Shown in pieces: positions 26,225-35,972 of a stretch of DNA of 64,000 nt; the first letter of the stretch is position 1, and each line of letters begins with the position of its first letter. A program made the position numbers and the translations under genes. The DNA is from Dyadobacter tibetensis Y620-1 (GTDB lineage: Bacteria; Bacteroidota; Bacteroidia; Cytophagales; Spirosomataceae). The stretch covers positions 1 through 64,000 of the forward strand of contig NZ_AZQN01000009.1 in the NCBI RefSeq assembly GCF_000566685.1, in the 5' to 3' direction. The notes under the pieces were generated by a model that did no database searches, was not told where the DNA came from, and worked only from the letters and a program-made list of their open reading frames with translations.

Positions 26225-28958
26225 CAAAAATATGTGTCCCCGATCCGATGCCATCGAGCATGAGATACTCCCCTTCCCAGACAGCCTCTTCAGTTTCTCC
26301 GTCTACTTTTAAGGTGGGATCCTTTCGGCCTAGCCCGGGCAAATATACCTTCGCTTTGATATTGACAGGAAGGTCTATCTTGAGGGTATATCGCCCATTT
26401 TCATACTGCCAATCCAGCTTGATATTCCCCTTATCGGTAGGATAGATCCCACCAGCCGTTTTGAGTTTATCTCCAAACCACAGGGGTTTGATCTGCACGA
26501 GATCGTGCTGAGCCTCTAGGGGCTTTATGCCCAGCATATACTGCTGCATTCCCAGCAGTCCCACCGCCCCCCACGGATGTGACATGCTTTCGTTCACCTC
26601 GTTGGCATTCCAAGATTCCCAGGTAACAGTCCCCCCGAGCTTGAGGGTACGGGCCCAGCCGTCCCAGTCGGAATTGGTGTACAGCTCCATCAGATGCTCC
26701 CCCTCTCCGGCTTCGCCAAGGGCTTCGGGGAGCCAGCGGAGGCAGATCATCCCCACTTGCATCTGTCGTTCTTTGATGGCGGCAATCACCCGTTGCCGAT
26801 TGGCTTTAGGGACCATGTCCAGTGCCAATGGAATAATATTGGCATGCTGAGAGACATGCCCACTGGGCCGCCGATCTTGGTAAAGTCCATCGATATATAC
26901 ACCGTCTTCGTTGACTAACCTGGCATTCATGGCTTCTTTCATGGCACTGGCCTTCCCCTCATAAAGGCTTATATCCGAATCCATACCGGCTACAGCTGCT
27001 ATTCTGGCCATCATCAGGAAGTCGGCATAGGCGTAGGCATTTATGACGGTGCGGGAGGTCGCATCCATATCATACCCGTACCGCATGTTGAGAGGCCAGT
27101 CGATAATTCCATTTTCATAAGGCCCCTTGCCTCCTGCCAGTTTGTAGATCAACCCAGTATCCTCATCCCGATGGGCGTCAACATAGCGGGCAATTTGTCT
27201 GAGCCGGTCGTAATTTTTCTTCAAAAATTCAGCATTCCCTGTCTGCATATAATAGTCCCAGGCCCATACCAGGTACGACTGGGTATATTCCGGAATGTCG
27301 CGGGCCCCATCCACATTAGGATATACGGCATTGAGTCGTCCATCGGGCCAATACTGCTCCTGAGAGTCCAGAAACTCATTAAGTATGCGTAAGTTCATAG
27401 TCCTGTCGCCCATCACGCTTAAGTTGGGAACACCCTGCGACCAGCTATCCCCCAGAAAACCACCCTTCTCCCGGGTCGGTGTATCCATAAATCCCTCCTG
27501 CGCCCCTACCACCAACGAATGGACCATCAGATCCCAAACTCGGTTGAGGGTGCTGTCGGATGAAGTGAAAGAGGATCGGGAAGGATCGAGTTCATAATGA
27601 CGGGTAATGAAAGTTACATGATCTGCATCCAGCATATTGGGACTGTTTTCTACCTCCAGATACCGGAGACCAAGGTATACGTGAGGCTGAAAAACGGAGG
27701 ACTCGCCATTGAGGATATAATGATATTCGAGATTGGTCTGTTGATCGAGATCGGTAGAAATGCTGCCATCCCCTTGGAGGACGAATCCCCCCTGTACCTT
27801 CACACTATCGCCGGATTTGCCCCCATGAAAGGCTATTTTAAAGCTACCGGCATAGATTTTCCCCAGATCGATCAGATATTTCCCTGTAGGCATTTTCTTG
27901 ACCGAAACGGGTTTTATCTCCTTTTCAATAACCCTGGTCAGATCGGGCCGGAGGGTGCCCGTCCAGGGAGCCGCGGGATGGGCTCCGATTTCTATGGCCT
28001 GCTCCCAGACCGAATCGTCGAAACCGATCGCATTCCATCCTTTCACGGCCTTGCGACTGTCTATTTTTTCGATACGGCCTATGCCCTCCCCATTTCTCTG
28101 GGGCTGCCCTGTTACCCACTGCATTGCTTGGGCCTGCTTCCAGCTGCTGTCGCTACCCACAACGAGTAGATCTCCTTCGCCATAATCCACAAGAGCTTTC
28201 AGTAAGAGGCCCCGCTCTGCCTTGGCCCTTCCCTGCCCGCCCCCATACCAATGCGTAAGACAGGCAATTACATTCTTCTGACCGGGCTTCAGATAAGGGG
28301 CAATGTCCCAGGCCTGATAATAGGCATACTGTGGATAATGGTGGTTAAAGCCCTTGCCCACCCTTTGTCCATTGACATAAAGGTCGTAGCTATGGTGGGC
28401 AGCCAGGTATACTATTGCAGATTTGGGTTGTCGGCGCGGAAGTGCAAATGATTTCCGGTAATAGGTATAATCGTCTGGAGAATCACTTTTCCGACGTATC
28501 CAACTGGCCCCTGCCCAGTCGGCATGGCCCGTTAGCCCCGTTGTAAAAGTGGCGGGCTCAGCATATGGACTAATTAGGTCATCTTTGTCCCAGGTCCGCA
28601 CCTTCCAGTAATAGGTATGAGAGGATTTCAATGGCTGTCCTAAGATATACACGTAATTCTGTTTGCGGGAGGGTATTTTGCCGCTGTCCCATATATCTCC
28701 CCGATCTGCGTTCAGCAGGACTGGTGTCGAAGCCACTAGAATCTGATAGGCCGATTGAACCTCGTTAATATCAGGGTCGCTGACATACCAGCCGAAATAG
28801 GGACGGTCTCCCGTGCCTATAGGGTTCGTCTTGTCGAAAACCCGCAGGTGATGTGGAGCCCGTGGAGCGGCTCCTTGGGCCAGGAGTGGCGCTGATTCAG
28901 TTAGAGTCAGACACAACAAAAAATTGAATACAAAAAAATATACGGTCCTGTTTATCAT
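26211..28958 (-). CDS. Glycoside hydrolase family 78 alpha-L-rhamnosidase
   Basis: The 915-residue secreted enzyme (signal peptide 1-28) has the usual GH78 order: an N-terminal fibronectin-like domain (PHHLRVFDKTNPIGTGDRPYFGW), rhamnosidase N domain with YLAAHHSYDLYVNG, a carbohydrate-binding-like beta domain, the (alpha/alpha)6 catalytic barrel starting with DTPTREKGGFLGDS, and a C-terminal beta-sandwich. WESWNANEVNESMSHPWGA near 770 matches the catalytic-site loop. It removes terminal L-rhamnose from glycans or flavonoid glycosides. A rhamnose mutarotase is encoded 7 kb away (35973), suggesting use of the released sugar. Confidence 0.93.
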   Translation of the reverse strand: MINRTVYFFVFNFLLCLTLTESAPLLAQGAAPRAPHHLRVFDKTNPIGTGDRPYFGWYVSDPDINEVQSAYQILVASTPVLLNADRGDIWDSGKIPSRKQNYVYILGQPLKSSHTYYWKVRTWDKDDLISPYAEPATFTTGLTGHADWAGASWIRRKSDSPDDYTYYRKSFALPRRQPKSAIVYLAAHHSYDLYVNGQRVGKGFNHHYPQYAYYQAWDIAPYLKPGQKNVIACLTHWYGGGQGRAKAERGLLLKALVDYGEGDLLVVGSDSSWKQAQAMQWVTGQPQRNGEGIGRIEKIDSRKAVKGWNAIGFDDSVWEQAIEIGAHPAAPWTGTLRPDLTRVIEKEIKPVSVKKMPTGKYLIDLGKIYAGSFKIAFHGGKSGDSVKVQGGFVLQGDGSISTDLDQQTNLEYHYILNGESSVFQPHVYLGLRYLEVENSPNMLDADHVTFITRHYELDPSRSSFTSSDSTLNRVWDLMVHSLVVGAQEGFMDTPTREKGGFLGDSWSQGVPNLSVMGDRTMNLRILNEFLDSQEQYWPDGRLNAVYPNVDGARDIPEYTQSYLVWAWDYYMQTGNAEFLKKNYDRLRQIARYVDAHRDEDTGLIYKLAGGKGPYENGIIDWPLNMRYGYDMDATSRTVINAYAYADFLMMARIAAVAGMDSDISLYEGKASAMKEAMNARLVNEDGVYIDGLYQDRRPSGHVSQHANIIPLALDMVPKANRQRVIAAIKERQMQVGMICLRWLPEALGEAGEGEHLMELYTNSDWDGWARTLKLGGTVTWESWNANEVNESMSHPWGAVGLLGMQQYMLGIKPLEAQHDLVQIKPLWFGDKLKTAGGIYPTDKGNIKLDWQYENGRYTLKIDLPVNIKAKVYLPGLGRKDPTLKVDGETEEAVWEGEYLMLDGIGSGTHIFERTR

Positions 28959-29127
28959 GATAAGGCGCTAGATCATGCGCCAACGATCCCATTAACTTGA
29001 CTGCTGGACATTGTGACGCTATAGGGTAAGACGACAGGACGGCATCTTCCACCCTACAGCCAGATGGCTGCGGACTTGAGCTTCACTTCCATTTCCAAGG
29101 TTTCTTTTAACAAGAATGTTTATAAAC

Positions 29128-30699
29128 TTACCTTCGTGCCTTGTTTTCGAGCAGGATTACTGAAGGACCGCTCTTCAGCCATTTCTCTCCCAGACCGGTG
29201 CTGTCGCCTTCGGCTTGGAAAGACACATAAGACCCCAGGGCCAGGTCAATGTCTCCATCCCCATCCAAGTCGCCGGCATCCATAACCATCCACCGTCCCT
29301 GGGTAGCCTGCGGAAAAGAATGCGGGGTAAAACGTAATTTCCCTTTGTTCTCCAGATACACGAAACTCTCCTGAGGCTGGTGGGCATAGTCGGGAAAGAA
29401 GGAGATAGCGGCCAGATCTAGGTCTCCGTCCAGATCATAGTCCCGGGCAAGGGCCTTATAGGCCCCATTGAGTGGGTAAAAATATGATTGCTTAAAATTC
29501 AGTTTACTATCGTTGAGGAAAATATAAAGGCCATGGTAGGCCTTTAGCAGGGGCGTCTTGTCGGCATTATCACCGCAGACATAGAGGATATCTTCATGCC
29601 CGTCCCCATTGAAGTCTGCCAGAGAAAAATGCTGGGAGCCATTGAGCGGCAGGAACTGCAGGAGGCGCTTTTCTTCAAATCTCCCCTCTCCCTGATTCAG
29701 ATAAAGGAACATGCCTTCATCGCCCTGGGCCATCAGGGCCATGATGTCCGGCTTGCCATCCCCATTAAAATCCCGCACTTCGGCATGAATGGCCCCGGGC
29801 ATATTGCGTAAAATATGAGGCTTTAAAGTACCATCAGCAAGGTGCTCGTACCAAGCGAGTCGACCGCTATAATTCCCATATTCGCAGGCCAGCAGGTCCA
29901 GCACTCCGTCCTGGTTTAAGTCGATTCTTTGTGTTTGCGCCGGTCTTTGCAGATCGTTGACCAATGCTCCTTCGGAGGAGGCAAGCCTGCCTTTATCATT
30001 CTTTCGCAGGAGCCAGACGGCCCCGTTGGCGGCATCGGTAGGAAATACGCCTCTGCCCATGCTGGTAAGATAGGCTCTGTCGGAATCTTCTTCAAAACCT
30101 ACCACAGTTGCCTTCAGGGGCAGGCTATACTCCTCTTCAAGGGTATGGGAGAGAAACGATAAAATATGACTTTTGGCGTCGCTAAAAACCAAGCCTTTTC
30201 CGCTCTCACGGAAGTGTACCAAGGTGGTTAGTGCAGGCCGATGCGCTAAGGCAACTTCTCGGTAGGCAAATTGCTTCAGATCGGTTGGTATAGGCTCCTT
30301 CCTGCTTGGAGGAGCCAACGTTTCGGGGGCCAGGGTCAAGTAGTATTGAACGATTTTCTCCCAGTCCTCACCGGCGATAAGCGGCTGCTCGGGAAACACC
30401 CCTGACAGTCGTATCTGTTCGGCATCGGGGCCGGAACCGAAAAGACTATCGGGTCGCAGGCCACCGGCATAAATCCCCAGCCTGTGCCCCATGTCAGGAA
30501 GCACGTCATAGCGCCAGCTGTCCTTGGGTAGCAAATCGGGCGCTACAAAAGCATGACAGCGGCCGCAGTGCGTCTGGGCCAATATGTCGCCAGGCAATTC
30601 TGAAGGTGCCAAGGTAGCGGAATCCTTTCTTTGTTGTGAGGTACACGATTCCAGGAAGGCCATTAATAGGCAAACGGAAGCCATGATTTTTATATGCAT
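29128..30699 (-). CDS. FG-GAP/VCBS-repeat lipoprotein with an N-terminal c-type haem motif
   Basis: A 523-residue lipoprotein (lipobox LESC, Cys 19). Residues 45-49 are CGRCH, a single c-type haem-binding motif, within a cytochrome-c-like segment (to about 135). The rest is a seven-bladed integrin-type propeller with repeats such as DFNGDGKPDI, DFNGDGHEDI, DYDLDGDLDL and DLDGDGDIDL, each a calcium-binding loop. Similar proteins occur in Planctomycetes and Bacteroidota next to sugar-degradation genes; the electron partner is unknown. Its start overlaps the EamA gene stop in TGATG, so translation of the two is coupled. Confidence 0.88.
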   Translation of the reverse strand: MHIKIMASVCLLMAFLESCTSQQRKDSATLAPSELPGDILAQTHCGRCHAFVAPDLLPKDSWRYDVLPDMGHRLGIYAGGLRPDSLFGSGPDAEQIRLSGVFPEQPLIAGEDWEKIVQYYLTLAPETLAPPSRKEPIPTDLKQFAYREVALAHRPALTTLVHFRESGKGLVFSDAKSHILSFLSHTLEEEYSLPLKATVVGFEEDSDRAYLTSMGRGVFPTDAANGAVWLLRKNDKGRLASSEGALVNDLQRPAQTQRIDLNQDGVLDLLACEYGNYSGRLAWYEHLADGTLKPHILRNMPGAIHAEVRDFNGDGKPDIMALMAQGDEGMFLYLNQGEGRFEEKRLLQFLPLNGSQHFSLADFNGDGHEDILYVCGDNADKTPLLKAYHGLYIFLNDSKLNFKQSYFYPLNGAYKALARDYDLDGDLDLAAISFFPDYAHQPQESFVYLENKGKLRFTPHSFPQATQGRWMVMDAGDLDGDGDIDLALGSYVSFQAEGDSTGLGEKWLKSGPSVILLENKARR

Positions 30700-31595
30700 C
30701 AGCTAACGATCACCCGGCGTTTAAAAATATGTCTCTCATTAAAAACGATTATAGACAGCAGTATAAGTGAATAACCTGTTAGTTGAAGAGCATTGATGGG
30801 TTCATGAAAATAGAATAGGGCAATTAGAAAGTTCATCAGCGGATTGACATACAACATGATCCCGATGGTAGAGGAATCGACCCCTTGTAGCGCATAAAGG
30901 TTGAGAAACAAAGGTATGATGGTAAACAGCACAGCAATCAGAATGATCATGCCATAGAAATAAGGCTCAACGGGAACCGCTCCTGAAAATGAGGAGAAGA
31001 AGGGTAGAAGTGTCAGGGCTGCAAAAACGATTTGTATGGTAAGAATAAGAAACTTATCAATGCCCACATTTTTACGCTGGCTTACCAGATACAAGGCATA
31101 AGACAGTGCCACAATCAGGCTATATGCAATGTCGGCCCAACTATTGAAGGAAAGAATCAGACAACTCACTATGCTAATCGCTACGGCTACCCACTGCCAG
31201 CGGGACAATCTCTCATTGAGCACAAAATAGGCAATTACCGTAGTCAGGATAGGACAGACCAGATAGGCGAATGAGGCAGCCTTCACACTGATATGGTTCA
31301 TGACATAGATAAAAAAGAACCAGTTGGCCGTGAGTAATAATCCTCCTGACAGGGTAAGAAAAACGGTTCTTTTCTTTTCTCTGGATGACATTTCCTTATA
31401 CAATCGAACGCTTTTACGCAGGACATCTCGGCGGATGACGACACTGATAAAAGTCATAATGATGGCGCAGAAAAATACCCGATAAAATAATATATCCAGC
31501 GATGCATACTGGTACAGGGGCTTGAGTGCCAGACTAAAAAATCCCCAGATCACAAAAGCTAGAAAAGCAGAGAGGTAATATTTAGAAAATGCCAT
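30699..31595 (-). CDS. EamA-family (RarD-like) inner-membrane transporter
   Basis: The 298-residue protein has about ten hydrophobic helices in two EamA repeats (the first ending about residue 140 with VLNERLSRWQWVAVAISIV, the second with FYFHEPINALQLTGYSLIL). Members export small metabolites such as amino acids; RarD is the nearest named relative by pattern. The substrate cannot be inferred. It is transcribed with the downstream FG-GAP cytochrome gene (TGATG overlap) and is divergent from the HAD phosphatase gene. Confidence 0.9.
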   Translation of the reverse strand: MAFSKYYLSAFLAFVIWGFFSLALKPLYQYASLDILFYRVFFCAIIMTFISVVIRRDVLRKSVRLYKEMSSREKKRTVFLTLSGGLLLTANWFFFIYVMNHISVKAASFAYLVCPILTTVIAYFVLNERLSRWQWVAVAISIVSCLILSFNSWADIAYSLIVALSYALYLVSQRKNVGIDKFLILTIQIVFAALTLLPFFSSFSGAVPVEPYFYGMIILIAVLFTIIPLFLNLYALQGVDSSTIGIMLYVNPLMNFLIALFYFHEPINALQLTGYSLILLSIIVFNERHIFKRRVIVS

Positions 31596-31715
31596 ACTAA
31601 AAATAGTTATGCATTACGAACAGCAAGAAGAGGGCACAGGTTCATCAACGAACCTAAATAATGACGGTAGGGTTTTATTTAAAAAAAAGGTTTTGTCGTA
31701 CCTTGCGGCCCATTA

Positions 31716-32543
31716 ATGAAAAGATTGAATATGAATCATAACGATATACGCCTGATTGCTACTGATATGGACGGGACCCTTTTGAACTCCCAGCATCAGG
31801 TCAGCGAATCATTTTATCCTGCTTTTGAGCGACTAAAAGAGCTGGGCATACATTTCGTAGCGGCAAGTGGCCGGCAATATTTCAATTTGGCAAAGACCCT
31901 GGCACCTATCAAGGATGATGTCATTTTTGTTTCTGAAAACGGTAGTTATGTGGTGTTCAGAGAAGAGGAAATTCACGTTCAGGCCCTACCACATAACGAT
32001 GTATATGAACTAATTAGGATGGCCCGCGCCATAAAAGATAATTATATTGTAATCTGTGGGAAGAAAAAAGCCTATGTAGAAAGTGATGCGCCTGAATTTC
32101 TTGCGCACCTTACCCTTTACTTCGAGCGTTATGAGGTTGTGGAGAACCTCTTGGAGGTAACGGACGACGATTTTCTAAAATTCACCATATGTGACTTGAA
32201 AGGATCTGAGCAACATGTTTATCCGCATTTCAAGCATTTACACGACCAATATCAGGTAAAAGTATCAGGCCCCATCTGGCTGGACATTTCACATAGGCAA
32301 GCAAATAAAGGAGTAGCTATGGCTATGATTCAAGAACGACTGGGCGTGACGAAGGCACAAACAATGGTTTTCGGCGACTATTTCAACGATGTTGAGATGT
32401 TATTACAAGCCGACCATTCCTATGCCATGGAAAATGCTCATCCTGATGTAAAAAAAATAGCCCGGTATACTGCCGAGAGTAATGATAATAATGGGGTCGT
32501 AAAAATTTTGCAGCAGGTGTTGCTGGCACAGCAAGCGGTTTAA
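31716..32543 (+). CDS. Cof-type HAD-IIB family phosphatase
   Basis: The 275-residue protein has HAD motif I ATDMDGTLL (nucleophile Asp in D-M-D-G-T), motif II AASGRQ, a Lys (NKGVAM) and motif IV FGDYFNDVEML, with a large C2b cap between motifs II and III. Cof-type enzymes hydrolyse sugar phosphates and pyridoxal phosphate with broad specificity. A second in-frame Met at codon 6 (MNHNDIRL) could be the true start. A TACCTTG sequence 19 bp before the start resembles the Bacteroidota -7 element. The FabF gene follows after 38 bp, so co-transcription is likely. Confidence 0.92.
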   Translation: MKRLNMNHNDIRLIATDMDGTLLNSQHQVSESFYPAFERLKELGIHFVAASGRQYFNLAKTLAPIKDDVIFVSENGSYVVFREEEIHVQALPHNDVYELIRMARAIKDNYIVICGKKKAYVESDAPEFLAHLTLYFERYEVVENLLEVTDDDFLKFTICDLKGSEQHVYPHFKHLHDQYQVKVSGPIWLDISHRQANKGVAMAMIQERLGVTKAQTMVFGDYFNDVEMLLQADHSYAMENAHPDVKKIARYTAESNDNNGVVKILQQVLLAQQAV

Positions 32544-32581
32544 TTAAAACCATTTATGATATTTCTAACTCACCAATTTAT

Positions 32582-33829
32582 ATGAAAAGAGTCGTTATTA
32601 CTGGTATGGGGGCGATCACCCCTCTTGGAAATTCCGTAGAGGAATTTTGGGCCAACATACTGGCCGGGAAAAGTGGAGCCGGTCCTATCACCAAATTTGA
32701 TGCAGAAAAATTTAAAACCCGCTTTGCTTGCGAGGTAAAAGGCTTCAATGGGGAAGATTTTATTGATAAAAAAGAATTAAAAAAATACGATGGGTTCACG
32801 CAATATGCCATTGTGGCCAGCGATCAGGCTATCGCCGATGCAAAGCTAGACTTTTCGCAAATGAGCGAGCAAGAGCGCTATCAGGTTGGTGTAATCTGGG
32901 GCAGTGGCAATGGAGGCATTATCACCTTCGAGCAACAACTGAAAGAGTTTCATGCTGGTGACGGTACACCACGCTTCAACCCCTATTTTATCCCAAAAAT
33001 GATCGTGGATATCGCCGCAGGTGTGGTATCGATCCGTCATAAGCTACATGGCCCCAATTACTGCACAGTATCGGCATGTGCTTCGTCCAATACGGCCATC
33101 ATCAGTGCCTTTGACACCATTCGGTTAGGGAGAGCCAATATTATGATTGCCGGTGGTTCAGAAGCCGCTATAACCGGTTCGGCAGTGGGAGGATTCAGTG
33201 CAGCGCAGGCTCTTTCCAAACAAAATGATGATCCGCAGGGAGCGTCCAAACCCTTCGATCGCGACCGCGATGGCTTTGTGATGGGTGAGGGTGCTGGTGC
33301 CCTGATTCTCGAAGAGCTAGATCATGCTCTCGCCCGTGGAGCATATATCTACGCAGAATTAAAAGGAGGAGGTATGGCTGCTGACGCGTATCATCTCACG
33401 GGAACCCCTCCCGACGGTTTGGGAGCTGCCTTGGGTATCAGCAATGCACTCGCTGACGGGGGCCTGCATCCCGACCAGGTGGATTACGTAAACGCCCATG
33501 CAACTTCGACGCCTCTAGGTGATATTGGCGAATTAGTAGGCATACAAAAAGTATTTGGAGAAAGAGCACTAACAGTAACGGCTACCAAATCCATGACAGG
33601 CCACCTATTGGGTGCTGCCGGGGCGGTGGAAAGTATTATCAGTATTTTGTCTATACGCGATAATGTGGTACCTCCTACCATCAATACTAAAAATCTGGAT
33701 GAGCGCATTCCTGAAAGTATTGAAATTGTTTTAGGTACTCCGCTTAAGAAAAAAATTGATGTAGTAGTCAATAATACCTTCGGTTTTGGGGGGCATACGG
33801 CAACTTCTATATTCTCGCGTTACGAATAG
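32582..33829 (+). CDS. fabF: 3-oxoacyl-[acyl-carrier-protein] synthase II
   Basis: This 415-residue condensing enzyme elongates fatty acids by joining acyl groups with malonyl-ACP. The catalytic triad is clear: C166 in TVSACASSN, one His in NAHATSTPLGD (about 306) and one in MTGHLLGAAGAVE (about 343). Length matches FabF (about 412). The acyl-carrier-protein gene usually beside it is not present, so this may be an extra copy rather than the housekeeping one. A strong bidirectional terminator follows at 33875-33913. Confidence 0.95.
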   Translation: MKRVVITGMGAITPLGNSVEEFWANILAGKSGAGPITKFDAEKFKTRFACEVKGFNGEDFIDKKELKKYDGFTQYAIVASDQAIADAKLDFSQMSEQERYQVGVIWGSGNGGIITFEQQLKEFHAGDGTPRFNPYFIPKMIVDIAAGVVSIRHKLHGPNYCTVSACASSNTAIISAFDTIRLGRANIMIAGGSEAAITGSAVGGFSAAQALSKQNDDPQGASKPFDRDRDGFVMGEGAGALILEELDHALARGAYIYAELKGGGMAADAYHLTGTPPDGLGAALGISNALADGGLHPDQVDYVNAHATSTPLGDIGELVGIQKVFGERALTVTATKSMTGHLLGAAGAVESIISILSIRDNVVPPTINTKNLDERIPESIEIVLGTPLKKKIDVVVNNTFGFGGHTATSIFSRYE

Positions 33830-33874
33830 CGGATGGATCGCAGTAGACCTGTGAAGCGTCAAAACGAATGGTAG

Positions 33875-33913
33875 AGAAGGCCACAGCGACTATTCTATGT
33901 CCAGTGGCCTTCT
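33875..33913. terminator. Bidirectional terminator after fabF
   Basis: Perfect 10-bp stem AGAAGGCCAC (33875-33884) with its complement at 33904-33913, loop of 19 bases, then TTTATTTATTT. It serves fabF and the convergent DUF2911 gene. Confidence 0.8.
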
Positions 33914-33917
33914 TTAT

Positions 33918-34478
33918 TTATTTGAAGGTGACAGGTACGGCCACAACGGTATTTGCCCAGCCGATCATCAGGTCTGCAGCCTTGGTACCAGTAGAAAAAA
34001 ACTGAATAGAGAAATTCTCTGCGTATTCATTCGAATCCGATTTAACAGGAACGGTTACGCGCAATACGTCCTCGCTTTCCCGATATTTATATGCTCCCCA
34101 AAAATCCAAGTCTTTGTTCAGAATAATGGTCCATTCCGTTTTGTCAGGAATGGTGTACAAGGAATAGGTTCCGGCCTTCACGGCCTTCCCACCTAACTTC
34201 GCATCCGTAAAAAAAGTAATTTCTGTAGCTTCATCAGCGCCGGCACGCGACACCTTGCCGAAGGGCACCAGTTCCCCAAATATTTCGCGGTCGTTGGCAT
34301 ACGGACGGCTGTAAGAAACCTTGGCTAAGGGCTTTTCCCCATCCTTGCGGTCGTGCGCAAAATTATCAGGAAAATAGGATATATCTCTAGGACTTTTATC
34401 GAGCCCTCGAAAGGTTTGGGCTTGTGCAGTGATTACCACCAAAAATAAAGCAATTGATAAAATAATGTTTTTGCTCAT
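33918..34478 (-). CDS. DUF2911-family secreted protein
   Basis: The 186-residue protein has a signal peptide (1-20, cleavage after AQAQ region) and matches DUF2911: VSYSRPYANDREIFGELVPFGKVSRAGADEAT, KAGTYSLYTIPDKTEWTIILN and a closing beta-rich region. Members are periplasmic or secreted beta-sandwich proteins of unknown function common in Bacteroidota. It is convergent with fabF and divergent from the DEAD-box helicase gene. Confidence 0.92.
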   Translation of the reverse strand: MSKNIILSIALFLVVITAQAQTFRGLDKSPRDISYFPDNFAHDRKDGEKPLAKVSYSRPYANDREIFGELVPFGKVSRAGADEATEITFFTDAKLGGKAVKAGTYSLYTIPDKTEWTIILNKDLDFWGAYKYRESEDVLRVTVPVKSDSNEYAENFSIQFFSTGTKAADLMIGWANTVVAVPVTFK

Positions 34479-34636
34479 GATTTAATAATGTTTGTTTTTC
34501 TAAAAATAGCCTAAAATTGTTAGAAGGGCTTAATTATCAAACATCCTTTCTTAAAAAAACAAAGTTATAAGAATCTCCTTTGGGCTGTAGCCATTCCAGC
34601 AATACCCTTCTTCCAACAATTGGCCATGATAAAGTG

Positions 34637-34644
34637 TATCTTTG
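34637..34644 (+). promoter_or_regulatory. Bacteroidota-type -7 promoter element before the helicase gene
   Basis: TATCTTTG at 34637-34644 matches the TAnnTTTG consensus. It predicts a transcript start around 34650 and a leader of about 25 bases before the ATG at 34676, which supports that start over the longer frame beginning at 34580. The upstream -33 TTTG box is not clear. Confidence 0.6.
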
Positions 34645-34675
34645 CACAAAAAATCACGAACACAAATATCCCTTT

Positions 34676-35818
34676 ATGCCCTTTCAATCCCTCGGACTTT
34701 CGGAACCCTTGCTAAAAGCCATTGAGGCGCAACAATATACTAAGCCCTACCCTATTCAGGAACAGGCCATACCGGCAATCAGGGCGGGAAAAGACGTATT
34801 GGGCATAGCTAAAACAGGGTCGGGGAAAACGGCCAGTTTTGTTCTTCCTATTTTAGAATGGTTCCAAGATAAAGGTACACCTCAAAACAGATCGATTCGG
34901 GTATTAGTTTTGGCCCCTACCCGTGAGCTGGCGATTCAAATCGGGTCTGTTTTTCAGGCCTTCGGTGAGAAACTCCCCCGAAAAGTGAAAACCATGGCCG
35001 TTTACGGTGGTGTATCCATTAACCCGCAGATGATTGGCCTTCAGAATGTAGAGGTGCTTGTGGCTACGCCCGGCCGACTCCTGGATCTTCTCTCCCGCCG
35101 GGCACTGTCTATCTCTGAGACCGAGATACTGGTACTTGACGAAGCCGATAAGATGCTGAATATGGGTTTTGCCGACGAAATGAAGGATATTCTATTTTTA
35201 CTCCCCAGGAAAAAACAAAGCATATTATTTTCTGCTACCCTAGGGGATGCGGTGGAATCTATTCACCAAAGTCTTCTTAACAATCCAGTAAAAATTTCCA
35301 TAGAGGAACCCGAGCAAGATCTTGAACTTATCAAGCAATCGGCCTATAGGGTCAGTTCCGAAAGGAAAGGACCGTTGCTTCGCTATCTCATTAAAACGGA
35401 AGAGATGCAACAGGTACTCGTATTCGCATCCTCCAAACGTACGGCGGATAACCTAGTAGAAAAGCTTAAGAAAAATGGGATAGATGCTGCCGCGCTTCAT
35501 AGCGAAAAAAGTCAGGGAGCAAGGACCGAAACACTCAACAAATTTAAAACGGGCCGATTGAGGGTACTGGTGGCTACCGACCTTGTATCCCGAGGTATAG
35601 ATATACAATATCTTCCTTATGTGATCAATTTTGATCTACCCAGATCACCTCAGGACTATGTACATCGGATCGGTCGTACGGGTAGAGCCGGAGCTACCGG
35701 TGAGGCTATCTCCCTAATCTGCCCCGAAGATGAACACCATTTTAAGATCATCCAGAAGAAGATGAAAAAAAGAGTTGATATCCTCGAAAGTGACGATTTG
35801 GAATTGAAGGGGTATTGA
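34676..35818 (+). CDS. DEAD-box ATP-dependent RNA helicase
   Basis: I choose the start at 34676 (MPFQSLGLSE) because the Q-motif region begins there and the promoter element lies inside the longer frame. The 380-residue core has all helicase motifs: F-x-x-L-G-L and PIQEQAIP (Q motif), Walker A AKTGSGKT (45-52), PTRELA, VLDEADKML, SAT, and in the second domain VLVATDLVSRGIDI and YVHRIGRTGRAG. The C-terminus is short, without the basic RNA-binding tails of RhlE or DeaD. It probably remodels RNA in ribosome assembly or mRNA decay. Confidence 0.94.
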   Translation: MPFQSLGLSEPLLKAIEAQQYTKPYPIQEQAIPAIRAGKDVLGIAKTGSGKTASFVLPILEWFQDKGTPQNRSIRVLVLAPTRELAIQIGSVFQAFGEKLPRKVKTMAVYGGVSINPQMIGLQNVEVLVATPGRLLDLLSRRALSISETEILVLDEADKMLNMGFADEMKDILFLLPRKKQSILFSATLGDAVESIHQSLLNNPVKISIEEPEQDLELIKQSAYRVSSERKGPLLRYLIKTEEMQQVLVFASSKRTADNLVEKLKKNGIDAAALHSEKSQGARTETLNKFKTGRLRVLVATDLVSRGIDIQYLPYVINFDLPRSPQDYVHRIGRTGRAGATGEAISLICPEDEHHFKIIQKKMKKRVDILESDDLELKGY

Positions 35819-35845
35819 AAAGGGATTTAGGGAATAGGGTTTAGG

Positions 35846-35905
35846 GATTAGGTGCTGTATGCTATAGGCTTACAGCTTATAGCCTATAGCATACAGTACC
35901 TAATC
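35846..35905. repeat. Long inverted repeat between helicase and rhamnose mutarotase genes
   Basis: Positions 35846-35869 pair with 35882-35905: 24 pairs, 23 Watson-Crick and one G-T, around a 12-base loop. It is far longer than a normal terminator stem, has no T-tract, and is preceded by two copies of a TTTAGGGAATAGG-like motif. It could serve as the helicase terminator but looks more like a mobile palindromic repeat. Confidence 0.7.
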
Positions 35906-35972
35906 AAGGGTAAATTTTCATGTTTCGGCCCTTCTTCGGTTAAGAACATATACAACCCCTTGTGAACATTCT

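Noticed and set aside
26248..28451. Several plus-strand frames inside the rhamnosidase gene
   Set aside because: They are antisense shadows in a GC-richer gene with biased codon use; the rhamnosidase frame has clear family motifs throughout.
34580..34675. N-terminal extension of the DEAD-box helicase
   Set aside because: The stretch contains the -7 promoter element TATCTTTG and does not align with the helicase Q-motif region.
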